Assembly: GCA_036844615.1 (NCBI GenBank)
Contig: DAIUFK010000055.1
Span: forward strand, 1 to 15,676
Source of the DNA: Palsa-872 sp036844615
Lineage (GTDB): Bacteria; Chloroflexota; Dormibacteria; Dormibacterales; Dormibacteraceae
Direction of reading: 5' to 3'
Length of the DNA: 15,676 bases
Position 1 is the first letter of the stretch. Every line of letters begins with the position of its first letter. The notes below the pieces were generated by a model that did not search any database, was not told where the DNA came from, and saw nothing but the letters and a program-made list of their open reading frames with translations. Positions 6,209 to 14,136 of this stretch are shown one piece after another. The position numbers and the translations under genes were made by a program.

Positions 6209-6967
6209 CTAAAGCACCTTGGCTTCGACGAGCATCTGGACGATCTTGTCCACCGCCGTGCCGTCATCCTGGATTACCACTCCCGCTTTGCGCGCCACCG
6301 CCTCGCTCAGGCCCTCGATGGTTTCGGCGGGGTCGCCCCGCTCGATGCCGAGATCGCTCAGGCCGATCTGCTTTATCTCCTTGGAGCGCGCCGCCATGAT
6401 GCCTTTCAAGGAGGCGTAGCGGGGCTCTGCGATAGCTGCGGTGACAGTTATCAATGCCGGCGTCGCGGCTTCGACCACCTGGTAGCCGTCCGACGTCTGG
6501 CGGTTGATCTTGATGGTCGAGCCCTCGACCTGGACCTTCTTGGCGACGGTCAGCTGTGGCATGCCGAGGAGCTCGGCGAGCATCGGCGGGACCATACCGG
6601 TGCTCCCGTCGTAGGACTCTGTTCCGCAGATCACGAGATCTGGCGACTCCAGTTTGATCGCCGCAGCCAATGCGCGCGCCGTCAGCAATGCGTCGGCTCC
6701 CGCGAGCTGGGGGTCGGTGATCAGCACGCCGCGGTCGGCTCCCATCGAGAGGCCTTTGCGGATCGCGTCCTTGGCTTTTTCCGGGCCCATGGAGATGAGG
6801 ATCACCTCTCCCCCGTGGGCTTCCTTCAGCTGCAGTGCCTCTTCGATGCCACATTCGTCACCAGGGTCGAGGACTGCCTCTTTCTCACGCGACAACGTGT
6901 TGTCAGCCTCTAACGTCGTGGCTGCGTTCGGGTCGGGCACCTGCTTCACGGTGACGACGATCTTCAC
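6209..6967 (-). CDS. etfB: Electron transfer flavoprotein, beta subunit
   Basis: A 252-residue subunit that binds AMP and interacts with partner dehydrogenases. Visible are MKIVVTVKQVPDP at the start, LDPGDECGIEEALQLKE, the nucleotide-site segment LVICGTESYDGSTGMVPPML, and the family signature AEPRYASLKGIMAARSKEI near residues 180-200. GTG at 6967 is supported by a strong GGAGG (6979-6975) seven bases upstream, the best ribosome-binding site in this block. It is the first gene of the etfB-etfA pair and lies 60 bp after mobA on the same strand. Confidence 0.97.
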   Translation of the reverse strand: MKIVVTVKQVPDPNAATTLEADNTLSREKEAVLDPGDECGIEEALQLKEAHGGEVILISMGPEKAKDAIRKGLSMGADRGVLITDPQLAGADALLTARALAAAIKLESPDLVICGTESYDGSTGMVPPMLAELLGMPQLTVAKKVQVEGSTIKINRQTSDGYQVVEAATPALITVTAAIAEPRYASLKGIMAARSKEIKQIGLSDLGIERGDPAETIEGLSEAVARKAGVVIQDDGTAVDKIVQMLVEAKVL

Positions 6968-6974
6968 AAGTAAG

Positions 6975-6979
6975 CCTCC
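6975..6979 (-). promoter_or_regulatory. Strong ribosome-binding site of etfB
   Basis: GGAGG on the minus strand, seven bases before the GTG start. It decides the etfB start and stands out because most starts here rely on overlap coupling with no clear Shine-Dalgarno sequence. Confidence 0.75.
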
Positions 6980-7027
6980 AGTGGGGGGAAACGACTCCTC
7001 AGACCGGGCGCGCGCAGGGCGCTCAAC

Positions 7028-7609
7028 TCAATCATTATCACCGTCGCCCAGTTCGCGACGAAAGCGCTCGTAGTCCGCGGGAGCGTTCAGGCTGCGAAAC
7101 AGGTCGGGATCCACGCCCTCCAGCCAGGCTACGTCGAGCTGTTCGGCAAGGTCGGATGCACGGTACCTCCCGGCATCCAGGGCAGCGGTGATCTTGGGCA
7201 GGGCAGAGCGCCGGTAGGCCGCGCACGCCGGCTCGGGGCGGCCGTCGACGCGAGGGATCGCGGCATCGCAGCCGGCTGATGCCGCCACTGCGATCGCCGC
7301 CAGCTCCGGGGTGACGTAAGGCATATCGCAAGCGACAGCGAACGTGACCTCATTTCGCGCGCTGCCGAGCCCCGCCTCCAGGCCAGAGAGCGGCCCGGCG
7401 GAGGGCTTGCGGTCGAACACGAGCCGGCAGGGGACCAGCTCGCGAACCTGCTCCGGCTCGGCGAAGGAGACCACCACGTCCGAGAAGCCGGGTGCGAGCC
7501 TCTCGATCAGCCATCGCAGGAGGGTGGTCTCCCCCACCTCGAGCCAGGCCTTGGTGCGGCCCATGCGACGGCTCTCACCGCCGGCGAGGACGAGCAGGGT
7601 GGCTTGCAT
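7028..7609 (-). CDS. mobA: MobA-like molybdenum cofactor guanylyltransferase / NTP transferase
   Basis: A 193-residue nucleotidyltransferase. The family motif is at the very N-terminus: LVLAGGESRRMGRTKAWLEV, followed by DRKPSAGPLSGLEAGL, which matches the GPL/xGL segment of MobA, and AVACDMPYVTPEL with the metal-binding Asp. MobA adds GMP to molybdopterin to make the guanine dinucleotide form of the cofactor; related proteins use CTP or other NTPs. No other molybdenum genes are near, so the exact nucleotide and acceptor are inferred. ATG at 7609 puts the motif at residue 5; a longer frame to 7732 would overlap the divergent gene and adds nothing recognisable. The start is 22 bp from the divergent amidohydrolase. 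Confidence 0.88.
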   Translation of the reverse strand: MQATLLVLAGGESRRMGRTKAWLEVGETTLLRWLIERLAPGFSDVVVSFAEPEQVRELVPCRLVFDRKPSAGPLSGLEAGLGSARNEVTFAVACDMPYVTPELAAIAVAASAGCDAAIPRVDGRPEPACAAYRRSALPKITAALDAGRYRASDLAEQLDVAWLEGVDPDLFRSLNAPADYERFRRELGDGDND

Positions 7610-7631
7610 CACGACTATCATCGGGCCCGCC

Positions 7632-8474
7632 GTGAGAGCCATCGACTTCCACGTCCATCTGCCGATCCCCGAATGGCTCGACGCATCGATGAAGGGGTAC
7701 ATGGAAGCGGCCGAAGCGTACTTCCGCTCCAAGGTGGTGCGGCGCTCGCTCGAGGAGCTGGCAGGCGACTACGAGAAGCTCGACGTCGTTGCAGTTCTGC
7801 TGGCCTGGGATGCGGAGACCGCCACCAGCCGGCCACGAGTACCGAATGAGCTCGTCGCCCAGGCTTGCGCGGATTACCCGAAAGCATTCCAGGGATTTGG
7901 CAGCGTCGATCCGCTCAAGGGGGAACGCGCGGTCGCCGAGCTCGACAACATCAGCTTTTTGGGCCTCAAGGGAGTCAAGCTCCACCCGTCGCTGCAGGCT
8001 TTCGCGCCCGACGACGAGCGCTACTGGCCCCTGTATGAGCGCTGCGAGGAGCTTGGCCTGGCGATCCTGTTCCACACCGGCACCAGCGGGATCGGCGCCG
8101 GTCAGCCTGGCGGCCAGGGCATCCGCCTCGATTACGCGCGCCCGATCAGGCTCGACGCGGTCGCTGCCTCATTTCCCAACCTCAACGTCATCGCCGCGCA
8201 TTTCGGTTATCCCTGGCACGCGGAGCTGCTGGCGATGGCGCTGCACAAGACCAACATCTATATCGACATCTCGGGCTGGGCGCCGCGCTACATACCGAGC
8301 GAGGTGATTCGCGACATGAAGGGCCGTCTTCAAAACCAGTTCGTGTTCGGCAGCGACTACCCATTCATTCAACCCGAGCGCTGCCTCGACGAGCTGGCGA
8401 CGCTCGAGATTCCGGAAGCGGCCCTTCAGAAGGTGCTGGTCGGCAACGGCAAACGGCTGCTCGGGCTGTCATAG
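7632..8474 (+). CDS. Amidohydrolase-2 family metal-dependent hydrolase
   Basis: A 280-residue TIM-barrel hydrolase or decarboxylase of the ACMSD-like amidohydrolase-2 family. Metal and catalytic positions can be followed: IDFHVHLP (His7, His9), GVKLHPS (His118), ILFHTGTSG (His148), VIAAHFGYPWH (His190) and FGSDYPF (Asp242). Members hydrolyse or decarboxylate small cyclic or carboxylic substrates; the substrate here is not evident. GTG at 7632 puts the HxH motif at its usual N-terminal place; the frame is open further upstream but only antisense to mobA. No clear ribosome-binding site precedes the GTG. It is the only plus-strand gene between two minus-strand blocks, and its last 49 bp overlap the convergent TadG-like gene. 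Confidence 0.88.
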   Translation: MRAIDFHVHLPIPEWLDASMKGYMEAAEAYFRSKVVRRSLEELAGDYEKLDVVAVLLAWDAETATSRPRVPNELVAQACADYPKAFQGFGSVDPLKGERAVAELDNISFLGLKGVKLHPSLQAFAPDDERYWPLYERCEELGLAILFHTGTSGIGAGQPGGQGIRLDYARPIRLDAVAASFPNLNVIAAHFGYPWHAELLAMALHKTNIYIDISGWAPRYIPSEVIRDMKGRLQNQFVFGSDYPFIQPERCLDELATLEIPEAALQKVLVGNGKRLLGLS

Positions 8475-8875
8475 CCGCGGACCAATCGCGCGGACGCACG
8501 GGCCTCGAGCTTTATCGCCTTAGCGGGCAAGAAATTGAACGGCAGCGTGACCGCCTCCTCGGTGGTGACCGTGACCACGGCTCCGTTGACTTGGACAGCC
8601 AGCACCGACGCTCTTGGCTCTGACTCGAGAACCGACTGCTGCGCGACCGCGCGCGCGGTGGTGACGTCGATGGTGAGCTCCGAGCGTGACCGCAGTGCGT
8701 CGACCTCCGCCTGCTGGGCGGCCGCCTCCGCTGCCTGAGCCGTGGCTTCTTGGAGATCAGCCGCTCGGGAGATAATGAACGCGGAATCCACCGCATACGC
8801 GGCCAGCGGAAGCAGGATGACTGGAAGCACTACCGCAAAGAAGGCAAGGACTTGGCCTCGCTCGCGAACTCTCAC
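8426..8875 (-). CDS. TadG-like pilus assembly protein
   Basis: A 149-residue protein with an N-terminal RERGQVLAFFAVVLPVILLP segment: Arg/Gly, then GQ and a hydrophobic helix, as in the TadE/TadG-like N-terminal domain (PF13400 type). AVDSAFIISRAADLQEATAQ follows, as usual in that domain. The glutamate at +5 of true pseudopilins is replaced by Phe, as is common in TadG. It is far shorter than full TadG proteins, lacking a large C-terminal domain; the remainder is a small beta-rich region. GTG at 8875 overlaps the previous stop as GTGA. The C-terminal 16 residues lie in the convergent overlap with the amidohydrolase gene. It is probably membrane-anchored with the C-terminus outside. Confidence 0.82.
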   Translation of the reverse strand: MRVRERGQVLAFFAVVLPVILLPLAAYAVDSAFIISRAADLQEATAQAAEAAAQQAEVDALRSRSELTIDVTTARAVAQQSVLESEPRASVLAVQVNGAVVTVTTEEAVTLPFNFLPAKAIKLEARASARLVRGYDSPSSRLPLPTSTF

Positions 8876-9288
8876 GACGACTGCCGATGGGTGCGCCACG
8901 GCTCCAGCCGCAGCACCACCTGCGACTGGAGCTTCACGTGGCTGGGAAGAAGGAGAAAACCAGCCCATCCGAGATCTACAAACCCTGACGAGGAAGCGAC
9001 CACGCGGTCCGATCGCGTGAAACCGCCAACCGAAACCGTGAGCGTCGCGGATCGAAGCGGGTAATCGGCGATCAGTGATGCGAAGCGTTCGTGAGCCGTC
9101 GCGACGGCAGTTGACGGGTCTGATGACCGTGATGCGGCGTCGGCTGCCGCTTGCGTGGCGGCATCCAGCCCTGCGCGAGCACCCGCGATCTGCACCGCTG
9201 CAACAGTGCCCAGGGCGAGCAGAATCGCAATGGGCGCGCACAGCGCAAGCTCGAGCAGCGCTTGAGCGCGAGCGCGTTTCAACCTCAT
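8872..9288 (-). CDS. TadE-like pseudopilin
   Basis: A 138-residue protein with a short basic N-terminus (MRLKRARA), then QALLELALCAPIAILLALG, a class-III-like prepilin segment with Glu at +5 if cleavage follows Ala. The usual Gly at -1 is Ala here, which may weaken processing by the TadV/CpaA peptidase. The helix leads into RAGLDAATQAAADAAS, typical of TadE. It would be a minor pilin or assembly factor in the Tad machine. ATG at 9288 overlaps the upstream stop as ATGA. Confidence 0.83.
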   Translation of the reverse strand: MRLKRARAQALLELALCAPIAILLALGTVAAVQIAGARAGLDAATQAAADAASRSSDPSTAVATAHERFASLIADYPLRSATLTVSVGGFTRSDRVVASSSGFVDLGWAGFLLLPSHVKLQSQVVLRLEPWRTHRQSS

Positions 9289-9710
9289 TTTGTGAACACT
9301 TCCTTCGCGACTGTCGCTCGCGCCTGAAGTGGCAGACCGCGTGCTCTGACCAGGGGCACGAGAGCAGGCACCTCACCGCCGACCTGCACCTCAACTGCAT
9401 CCCCGAGATCGCGAGCGCAAACCCAGACCCGAGGCTCGGGTCGCGAATCGCCCTGACACCAAGCGGCGGCGACGACTCCGACCAGGCTTGGTGCGAGGGT
9501 GCGCAACGCGACTTCAGCTGCGATTGCAGGTTTGGCACCGGCGACAGCGCCTGCCCTGGCACCGGCAAGAGCGGCAGACCGCGCAGCGAAAAGCTCCGAG
9601 CCCCAGACTGCTGTCTCCACGGCGCCAAGCACCAAGACCAGCGCGACCGGCCATGCCAGGGCAAATTCCATGAGGGCCGTGCCACGCATGAATCGGAGCC
9701 GCCTGCTCAA
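9285..9710 (-). CDS. tadE: TadE-like pseudopilin
   Basis: A 141-residue protein with MRG|TALMEFALAWPVALVLVLG, a good prepilin-like processing site (Gly at -1, Glu at +5) followed by one membrane helix. The mature part is small and Ala/Val-rich with two cysteines (in WCQGD and VCARD) that could form a disulfide outside the cell. TTG at 9710 overlaps the tadC stop as TTGA, in line with the rest of the operon; ATG at 9689 is a shorter alternative that leaves a one-residue basic leader. It probably acts as a minor pilin or assembly initiator. Confidence 0.85.
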   Translation of the reverse strand: MSRRLRFMRGTALMEFALAWPVALVLVLGAVETAVWGSELFAARSAALAGARAGAVAGAKPAIAAEVALRTLAPSLVGVVAAAWCQGDSRPEPRVWVCARDLGDAVEVQVGGEVPALVPLVRARGLPLQARATVAKEVFTK

Positions 9711-10549
9711 CGCAGGTTCTGCTGCAGAGCTGTCACGGCCGGAAACATGACTATCGCGAGAAACGGCAGCAAGACTCCCACAGCGGCGGGTATCAGCACT
9801 TGGTTCAGCGCCCGCCGGCTGTGAGCAATTAGCTCACGCCGCTGGGCGTGTCTGAGGTCTATGGCAAGTGCTCGTACGCCATGGAGAACACCGGTCCCGT
9901 ACTCGCGGCTTGCCCCAAGAATCGTTGCGAGGCTGGCAAGACGTGGAATGTCCAGCTGTTCCGAGTACTGCATGAGCCGCGTTTCAAAGGGGACTGATCC
10001 GGCGACCTGGGCTGCGATGAGGAGACGGCGGAGGTCCGCTGGGAGCTCTCCCTGAACTTTCGCCGTCACAGAACCCAGAGCAGACAAAGCACTGCCGCCA
10101 CCGCTCAACTCCAGGGTGAAGAGCTCGAGCAATGGAATCAGCTCCGCCGCAAGGCGCCGCTGCCTGGCGACGATGGCCGACCACAACACCAGCGCGCACG
10201 ATCCCACTCCGATCGCGAACCCGAAGGCTCCGAGCACCGCGGATGTAGCGGCGCCGACGACAGTTAATGCGCAACAGAACGTGAGCGCAATTGCGATCAG
10301 GCGTTCTGGGCTGTGTTTCCACCCGGCTCGCACGATCGCTCCGGCTAGGCGATCGCGCGCCTGCAAGCCACTCAACTGTCTCAGCCACCAGCTCGTCGGC
10401 TTCACTTCCGGAAGCGGTTGTGAGTGGCGGCGATGCCCCAGCCAGCGCGCCGCGTCGATGCCATCCGGACGGTCCGCAAGAGCCAAGACCCCAACACCGA
10501 ACGTCGCGCCTGCGGCCATGACCGCGAGGATGGTTACCACGTCATGCAT
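9707..10549 (-). CDS. tadC: Tad inner-membrane platform protein TadC
   Basis: A 280-residue type II secretion F-domain protein, about the usual TadC length. Hydrophobic segments lie at about 5-26, a long double span at about 84-127 and another at about 253-275. The cytoplasmic F domain between them includes LIPLLELFTLELSGGGSALSAL and SREYGTGVLHGVRALA. TadB and TadC together form the membrane platform that couples TadA to pilus assembly. ATG at 10549 overlaps the tadB stop by 8 nt. Confidence 0.9.
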   Translation of the reverse strand: MHDVVTILAVMAAGATFGVGVLALADRPDGIDAARWLGHRRHSQPLPEVKPTSWWLRQLSGLQARDRLAGAIVRAGWKHSPERLIAIALTFCCALTVVGAATSAVLGAFGFAIGVGSCALVLWSAIVARQRRLAAELIPLLELFTLELSGGGSALSALGSVTAKVQGELPADLRRLLIAAQVAGSVPFETRLMQYSEQLDIPRLASLATILGASREYGTGVLHGVRALAIDLRHAQRRELIAHSRRALNQVLIPAAVGVLLPFLAIVMFPAVTALQQNLR

Positions 10550-11438
10550 CGCTTAGCCGGACCCGCTCAAGGCCGGGCAGGTGCAGCAAGCGTCTCATCC
10601 AGATATAGCTGCAGCCCATGATGCCCAGCATCGCGAGCAGGAACGCCTCTCCGACAGGTCGTTGAAACGCGTCCAGGTAGGGCGAATGCAAAGTCGAAAG
10701 GACGACTAGAAAGGCGATTGGAAGTGAAACGATGATGCTCGATGCCGACCGGGCCTGCACCTGAAGAGCCCGTGCCTCGCGCTCGACCTCCTGCGCCGCG
10801 CTGACCGACGCTTCGAGGTCGGCGAACAATGGCGCCAGCTCGCCGCCTCCGGGTCCCTGGATCTGAACCGCCGCAGCGAGCATGTCGAACAGCGGCTCGC
10901 CGATTCGCTCGCGCGCATTGGCCCATGCCTGCCGGCGGCCGCCGGTGGCCCCGCTTATGAGTCGAAAGTCGGCGCGCAGCGGCGCAGGCCCTCGTTGACC
11001 AAGGATCTCGATCGCCTGGTTGACGGTGGCTGCACCAGTCTGCAAGAGCTGGCGCAGCATCCTCACGGCTTCCAGCACAGCGTCCTGCCGAACCACCTGC
11101 TTCGACCGCGCCCGCATCGCGACAATCGCGCGCACAGCTGAGCCAGCGCCAATCGCGCCGGGCACAACCAGCGCAAGCAAGCCGGTCAGCGCGCCGGCCG
11201 CCGTCGCGCCCGCAACCGCGGCGAGGATCTCGGTCACCACCAGGCTGCGCCCGTTGAGCCACGGCCAACCCGCGCGGGCGGCCAAGGAGCCCTCGCCAGA
11301 CCACCATCGACTGGCGAAATTGGGAAGCCACCACGTCGGCCGTTCACCAGCTGTCGAGACATGAGCAGGGAGGCGGAGAGCCATGATCGCGGCGAAGATC
11401 CCCAACGCAGCGCTGAGCGCGGCTGCGACCTCAACCAT
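10542..11438 (-). CDS. tadB: Tad inner-membrane platform protein TadB
   Basis: A 298-residue F-domain membrane protein. Hydrophobic stretches occur at about 3-22, about 70-105 (double span), and near the C-terminus in SSIIVSLPIAFLVVLSTL and AFLLAMLGIMGCSYIWM. The central F domain has VLEAVRMLRQLLQTGAATVNQA and IQGPGGGELAPLFADLEASV. ATG at 11438 gives an 8-nt overlap with tadA, the same as between tadB and tadC; ATG at 11447 would add three residues and is almost as likely. Neither has a clear Shine-Dalgarno sequence, so translation probably depends on coupling. Confidence 0.9.
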   Translation of the reverse strand: MVEVAAALSAALGIFAAIMALRLPAHVSTAGERPTWWLPNFASRWWSGEGSLAARAGWPWLNGRSLVVTEILAAVAGATAAGALTGLLALVVPGAIGAGSAVRAIVAMRARSKQVVRQDAVLEAVRMLRQLLQTGAATVNQAIEILGQRGPAPLRADFRLISGATGGRRQAWANARERIGEPLFDMLAAAVQIQGPGGGELAPLFADLEASVSAAQEVEREARALQVQARSASSIIVSLPIAFLVVLSTLHSPYLDAFQRPVGEAFLLAMLGIMGCSYIWMRRLLHLPGLERVRLSDA

Positions 11439-12741
11439 CGAAGGCATCAAGAAGCCGCATTGGATCGCAGACCGCAGCGAGCTTGGATCGCACCCGCTCG
11501 GGCATCGCCGCCGGGGAGCCAAGGCGGTGCCAACGGCCGTCCCTGCCGAGGCCGACCAGCTCTTGCACAGCTGGTCTGCCGTCATCAACGCCGCCGACGC
11601 AGCCGAGCGAGAGCAGCTTGCGAACTCGGGATTCACCAGCCAAGCCGGCACCCCTGACGAGGCCTGCATACAGAACGAGGTCGACTGTGTGCACGACCTC
11701 GGCGAGGACCGCCTCCGCTCGGGGCGCCTGCGGATTGCGCAACGCCACGCGCACGAGTCGCGGCAGCGTTTCACGTGGGCTGTCCGCGTGGATTGTGCAG
11801 ATCGAGCCTGGATGCCCGGTGTTCATCGCGTCGAGAAGGTCGAGAGCCTCGCCTCCACGGACCTCTCCGATGATGATGCGGTCGGGCGACATTCGAAGGG
11901 CCTCATGGACGAGCATCTGAATCGTTATCGCGCCACGTCCCTCGGTGTTCGGTGGCCGCCCCTCGAGAGATATGCAATCGCGGAGCTCACGCCACAGGTG
12001 CAGCTCTGATTGGTCTTCGATGGTGACCACCCGTTCGTCAGGCGGGATCAGCCGCGCGAGCACGCGCATGAAGGTTGTCTTACCCGCCCCTGCGCCGCCC
12101 GCGATGAGAATGTTCAACCGGCCGGCAACCGATGCCTCGAGAAACGTAATGAGCTCTGCTGGCAAAAAGCCAGAGTCGGCGAGCGACGCAAGGTCGCGAA
12201 AGCGGGCTGGTGGATGGCGCCTGATGGTGACGCTCATCGGTCGCGCCGGCGGTGATAGGGCCGCATGCAGCCGGCTCCCTTCCGGAAGCGTCATCGTCAC
12301 GGTCGGGCTGGCGCGGTCAAGGCGCGCGCTCAAGGTCCCGTCTGTGTACCAGTGGACGAGATCGACCAGCGCCGTCTCATCAGTGAAAGGCGGGTCGATC
12401 TCGTAGCGCCGGCCCGCCTTGAACACAAAGCAAGCCTCGGTGCCATTGATGCGAACCTCTTCGACGTCCGGATCGGCGAGATGCTCCGCAAGCGGCCCTA
12501 GCGGCGTCACCGCCGCGAAGACTCGCCGCCCCAGCTCATCAAGCTCTTCCCGACTGATTACTGTCAGCGCGCGCTGCTGTTCCTCCGCGAGCACGCGCCC
12601 GACGAGCTCGTAGACCCAGAGTTGGTCATCCACTCGAAGGCGAGTGCGGTCGCGGCGTGCGAGCTCGGTTGCGAGGTCGGCTTCGACGCGAGCGCGGATA
12701 TGAGATTCGACCGACGAACGATTGCCGCTTGTTATCGCCAT
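11431..12741 (-). CDS. tadA: Tad secretion ATPase TadA/CpaF
   Basis: A 436-residue hexameric motor ATPase that powers Tad pilus assembly at the cytoplasmic face of the membrane. The N-terminal domain carries a helical part and PLAEHLADPDVEEVRINGTE, typical of CpaF. The motor has Walker A AGGAGAGKTTF (Lys211), ERVVTIEDQSELHL, Walker B RIIIGEVRG (Glu273) and the His box MNTGHPGSICTIHAD (His290, His298). All catalytic motifs are intact. ATG at 12741 overlaps the upstream ATPase gene by 10 nt. Length is normal for the family. Confidence 0.96.
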   Translation of the reverse strand: MAITSGNRSSVESHIRARVEADLATELARRDRTRLRVDDQLWVYELVGRVLAEEQQRALTVISREELDELGRRVFAAVTPLGPLAEHLADPDVEEVRINGTEACFVFKAGRRYEIDPPFTDETALVDLVHWYTDGTLSARLDRASPTVTMTLPEGSRLHAALSPPARPMSVTIRRHPPARFRDLASLADSGFLPAELITFLEASVAGRLNILIAGGAGAGKTTFMRVLARLIPPDERVVTIEDQSELHLWRELRDCISLEGRPPNTEGRGAITIQMLVHEALRMSPDRIIIGEVRGGEALDLLDAMNTGHPGSICTIHADSPRETLPRLVRVALRNPQAPRAEAVLAEVVHTVDLVLYAGLVRGAGLAGESRVRKLLSLGCVGGVDDGRPAVQELVGLGRDGRWHRLGSPAAMPERVRSKLAAVCDPMRLLDAFDG

Positions 12742-13433
12742 GCGCTGACGGCCGTCCAGGATTCCGGATGAATGGAGCGGATGAGCTCACGAAGAGTGCC
12801 GCGAAGGGCCCCTTCGCGGTGAATCGGCAGCCCTTGCGACAACCGCTCGGACAATCGCCGGTCTTCATTGATCCGGGCAATGACCGGCAGCTGATGGCGG
12901 CTTGAAAGGACCTCTTCCGCACGGTTCAGGCGGCCGGGCCCGATCCTGTTGAATACCAGGCCAACGTTTGCGGCTCCGAGGACGCCCGACTCGAGCGCTT
13001 TGTCTGCTCGCTCGAGCCCGCTACGGTCCGGGACGATAACCCACAGGAGCCAATCGGAGGCTGCCGACAGCTGTCGCTGAAGCACGCCGGTGCTGTGACC
13101 GAGGTCGACCACCACCGATTGGTGCCGCGAACGCTCCGCATCAACGAGCTCGAACCCGTTGATCGGTCCGTCGACAGTTTGTCCAACCTCGGCGAACCGA
13201 AGCCTCTCCTCGATGCACACCTGCCGCTCGGCGCTCGCGCGTCCGTCCGCAGCGCGAGCCGGGATCGCGATGTTCGCGTCAAGAAGGCTTCCCACGCCTC
13301 CGCCCTCAGCGTCACCGTCGAGCAGCAAGGTCGAAATCATGTTCGCGGACAGGCACCGAGCAATTGCCACCGCCAGAAACGAGCAACCAGGGCTGCCTTT
13401 GGCGCCGGCGATCGCGATGACCCGCCCGCTCAC
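12732..13433 (-). CDS. MinD/ParA-like ATPase of TadZ/CpaE type, degenerate P-loop
   Basis: A 233-residue MinD-fold protein in the position of TadZ/CpaE, which places the Tad machine in the cell. The P-loop region is GAKGSPGCSF: the signature lysine (Lys12) is kept, but the second glycine is Ser14 and the P-loop lysine is Cys17. TLLLDGDAEGG (Asp39, Asp41) and VVVDLGHST (Asp110) match the deviant Walker A' / Walker B regions. There is no N-terminal receiver-like domain, so it is shorter than classical CpaE. It may bind nucleotide weakly or act structurally. GTG at 13433 overlaps the cpaB stop as GTGA. Confidence 0.85.
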   Translation of the reverse strand: MSGRVIAIAGAKGSPGCSFLAVAIARCLSANMISTLLLDGDAEGGGVGSLLDANIAIPARAADGRASAERQVCIEERLRFAEVGQTVDGPINGFELVDAERSRHQSVVVDLGHSTGVLQRQLSAASDWLLWVIVPDRSGLERADKALESGVLGAANVGLVFNRIGPGRLNRAEEVLSSRHQLPVIARINEDRRLSERLSQGLPIHREGALRGTLRELIRSIHPESWTAVSAWR

Positions 13434-14056
13434 GGCTGAACGGCCGCCGCCATCGCCTGGTCAGGTGTCGATATCGCACTTTCTGTGCCGCCCTCGGCGC
13501 CGGGGTCCGCAATAACCGCGGCGAGATGCATGGCGTTGGCTGCGTAGACGAATGCAGCCGCCTGCTTGGTTCCGACGACAACGACAAGACCTCCTGAAAC
13601 CGTCGTCCGAACTTCGACGCCCAGGGCAAACGGAATCACTGTGGGCTGCGCGGCGGTGCCGCCTATAACGAAGATGTCGACCTTCGAGCCGGGGCTCGCG
13701 GCCGAGACGTCTTTCACCGGCAAGAACACGAGGCGCCTGTCCGTGAAGGTAGTGGAGTCCATGACGTCGCTGTGCTGGATCAGCTGACCTGAGGACAGGT
13801 CGTGAGATGCGCGAAGGCCGGCGAGCGCGGATGCGTCGGCTCTGCCGAACAGAAGGGAGCGTCTTGACCCAACAGTGACGCGATCAAGCGCGAGCGCGTC
13901 TGCGCCCAGCGTCGCGCCGGCCGGAAGGTCGCGTGCAGCGATGTATACCTCCACCGCAGAGCGCCCGGGATCGGCCAGTACAAGCAGCGCCGCGCTGACG
14001 CCACCACCGATCACGAGTGCCAGAAGTGCCACCAACCACCTCTTCGTCGAAACCAT
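13430..14056 (-). CDS. cpaB: CpaB/RcpC-type SAF-domain pilus assembly protein
   Basis: A 208-residue protein with a basic N-terminus (MVSTKRW) and a single membrane helix at about 8-29. The SAF domain follows: VEVYIAARDLPAGATLGADAL and SHDLSSGQLIQHSDV are the typical SAF halves. The second part (RRLVFLPV, SPGSKVDIFVIGG) matches the RcpC/CpaB C-terminal domain. It probably stays membrane-anchored with the SAF domain outside, supporting pilus assembly; no secretin is seen. ATG at 14056 is chosen because it places the helix at the N-terminus; AAGG lies about 12-14 bases upstream, rather far. It is the first gene of the tad operon. Confidence 0.9.
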   Translation of the reverse strand: MVSTKRWLVALLALVIGGGVSAALLVLADPGRSAVEVYIAARDLPAGATLGADALALDRVTVGSRRSLLFGRADASALAGLRASHDLSSGQLIQHSDVMDSTTFTDRRLVFLPVKDVSAASPGSKVDIFVIGGTAAQPTVIPFALGVEVRTTVSGGLVVVVGTKQAAAFVYAANAMHLAAVIADPGAEGGTESAISTPDQAMAAAVQP

Positions 14057-14079
14057 CGCGCCGACGACCTTATGACCCG

Positions 14080-14094
14080 GGCGCCACCCGCGCC
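14080..14094. repeat. Small hairpin in cpaB leader
   Basis: GGCGC and GCGCC form a perfect 5-bp stem around a 5-base loop, starting about 24 bp upstream of the cpaB start. It has no T-run. It may be a leader hairpin, but this GC-rich DNA makes such stems frequent. Confidence 0.3.
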
Positions 14095-14136
14095 AACCTC
14101 GCTTGTTAAGGCAGCCGTCCGCAAAGTGTTGGTTGC

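Noticed and set aside
7034..7039. GATAAT as a -10 box for etfB
   Set aside because: It lies inside the end of mobA and the hexamer 17 bp upstream (TTCGTC) is a poor -35 match.
7610..7732. MobA start further upstream
   Set aside because: It would run antisense through the first 100 bp of the amidohydrolase gene and place the nucleotide motif over 40 residues inside, unlike the family.
8876..9685. N-terminal extension of the TadG-like frame to 9685
   Set aside because: The extra residues are Arg/Ser-rich and lie over the two TadE-like genes. GTG at 8875 with a GTGA overlap and the GQ-helix motif mark the true start.
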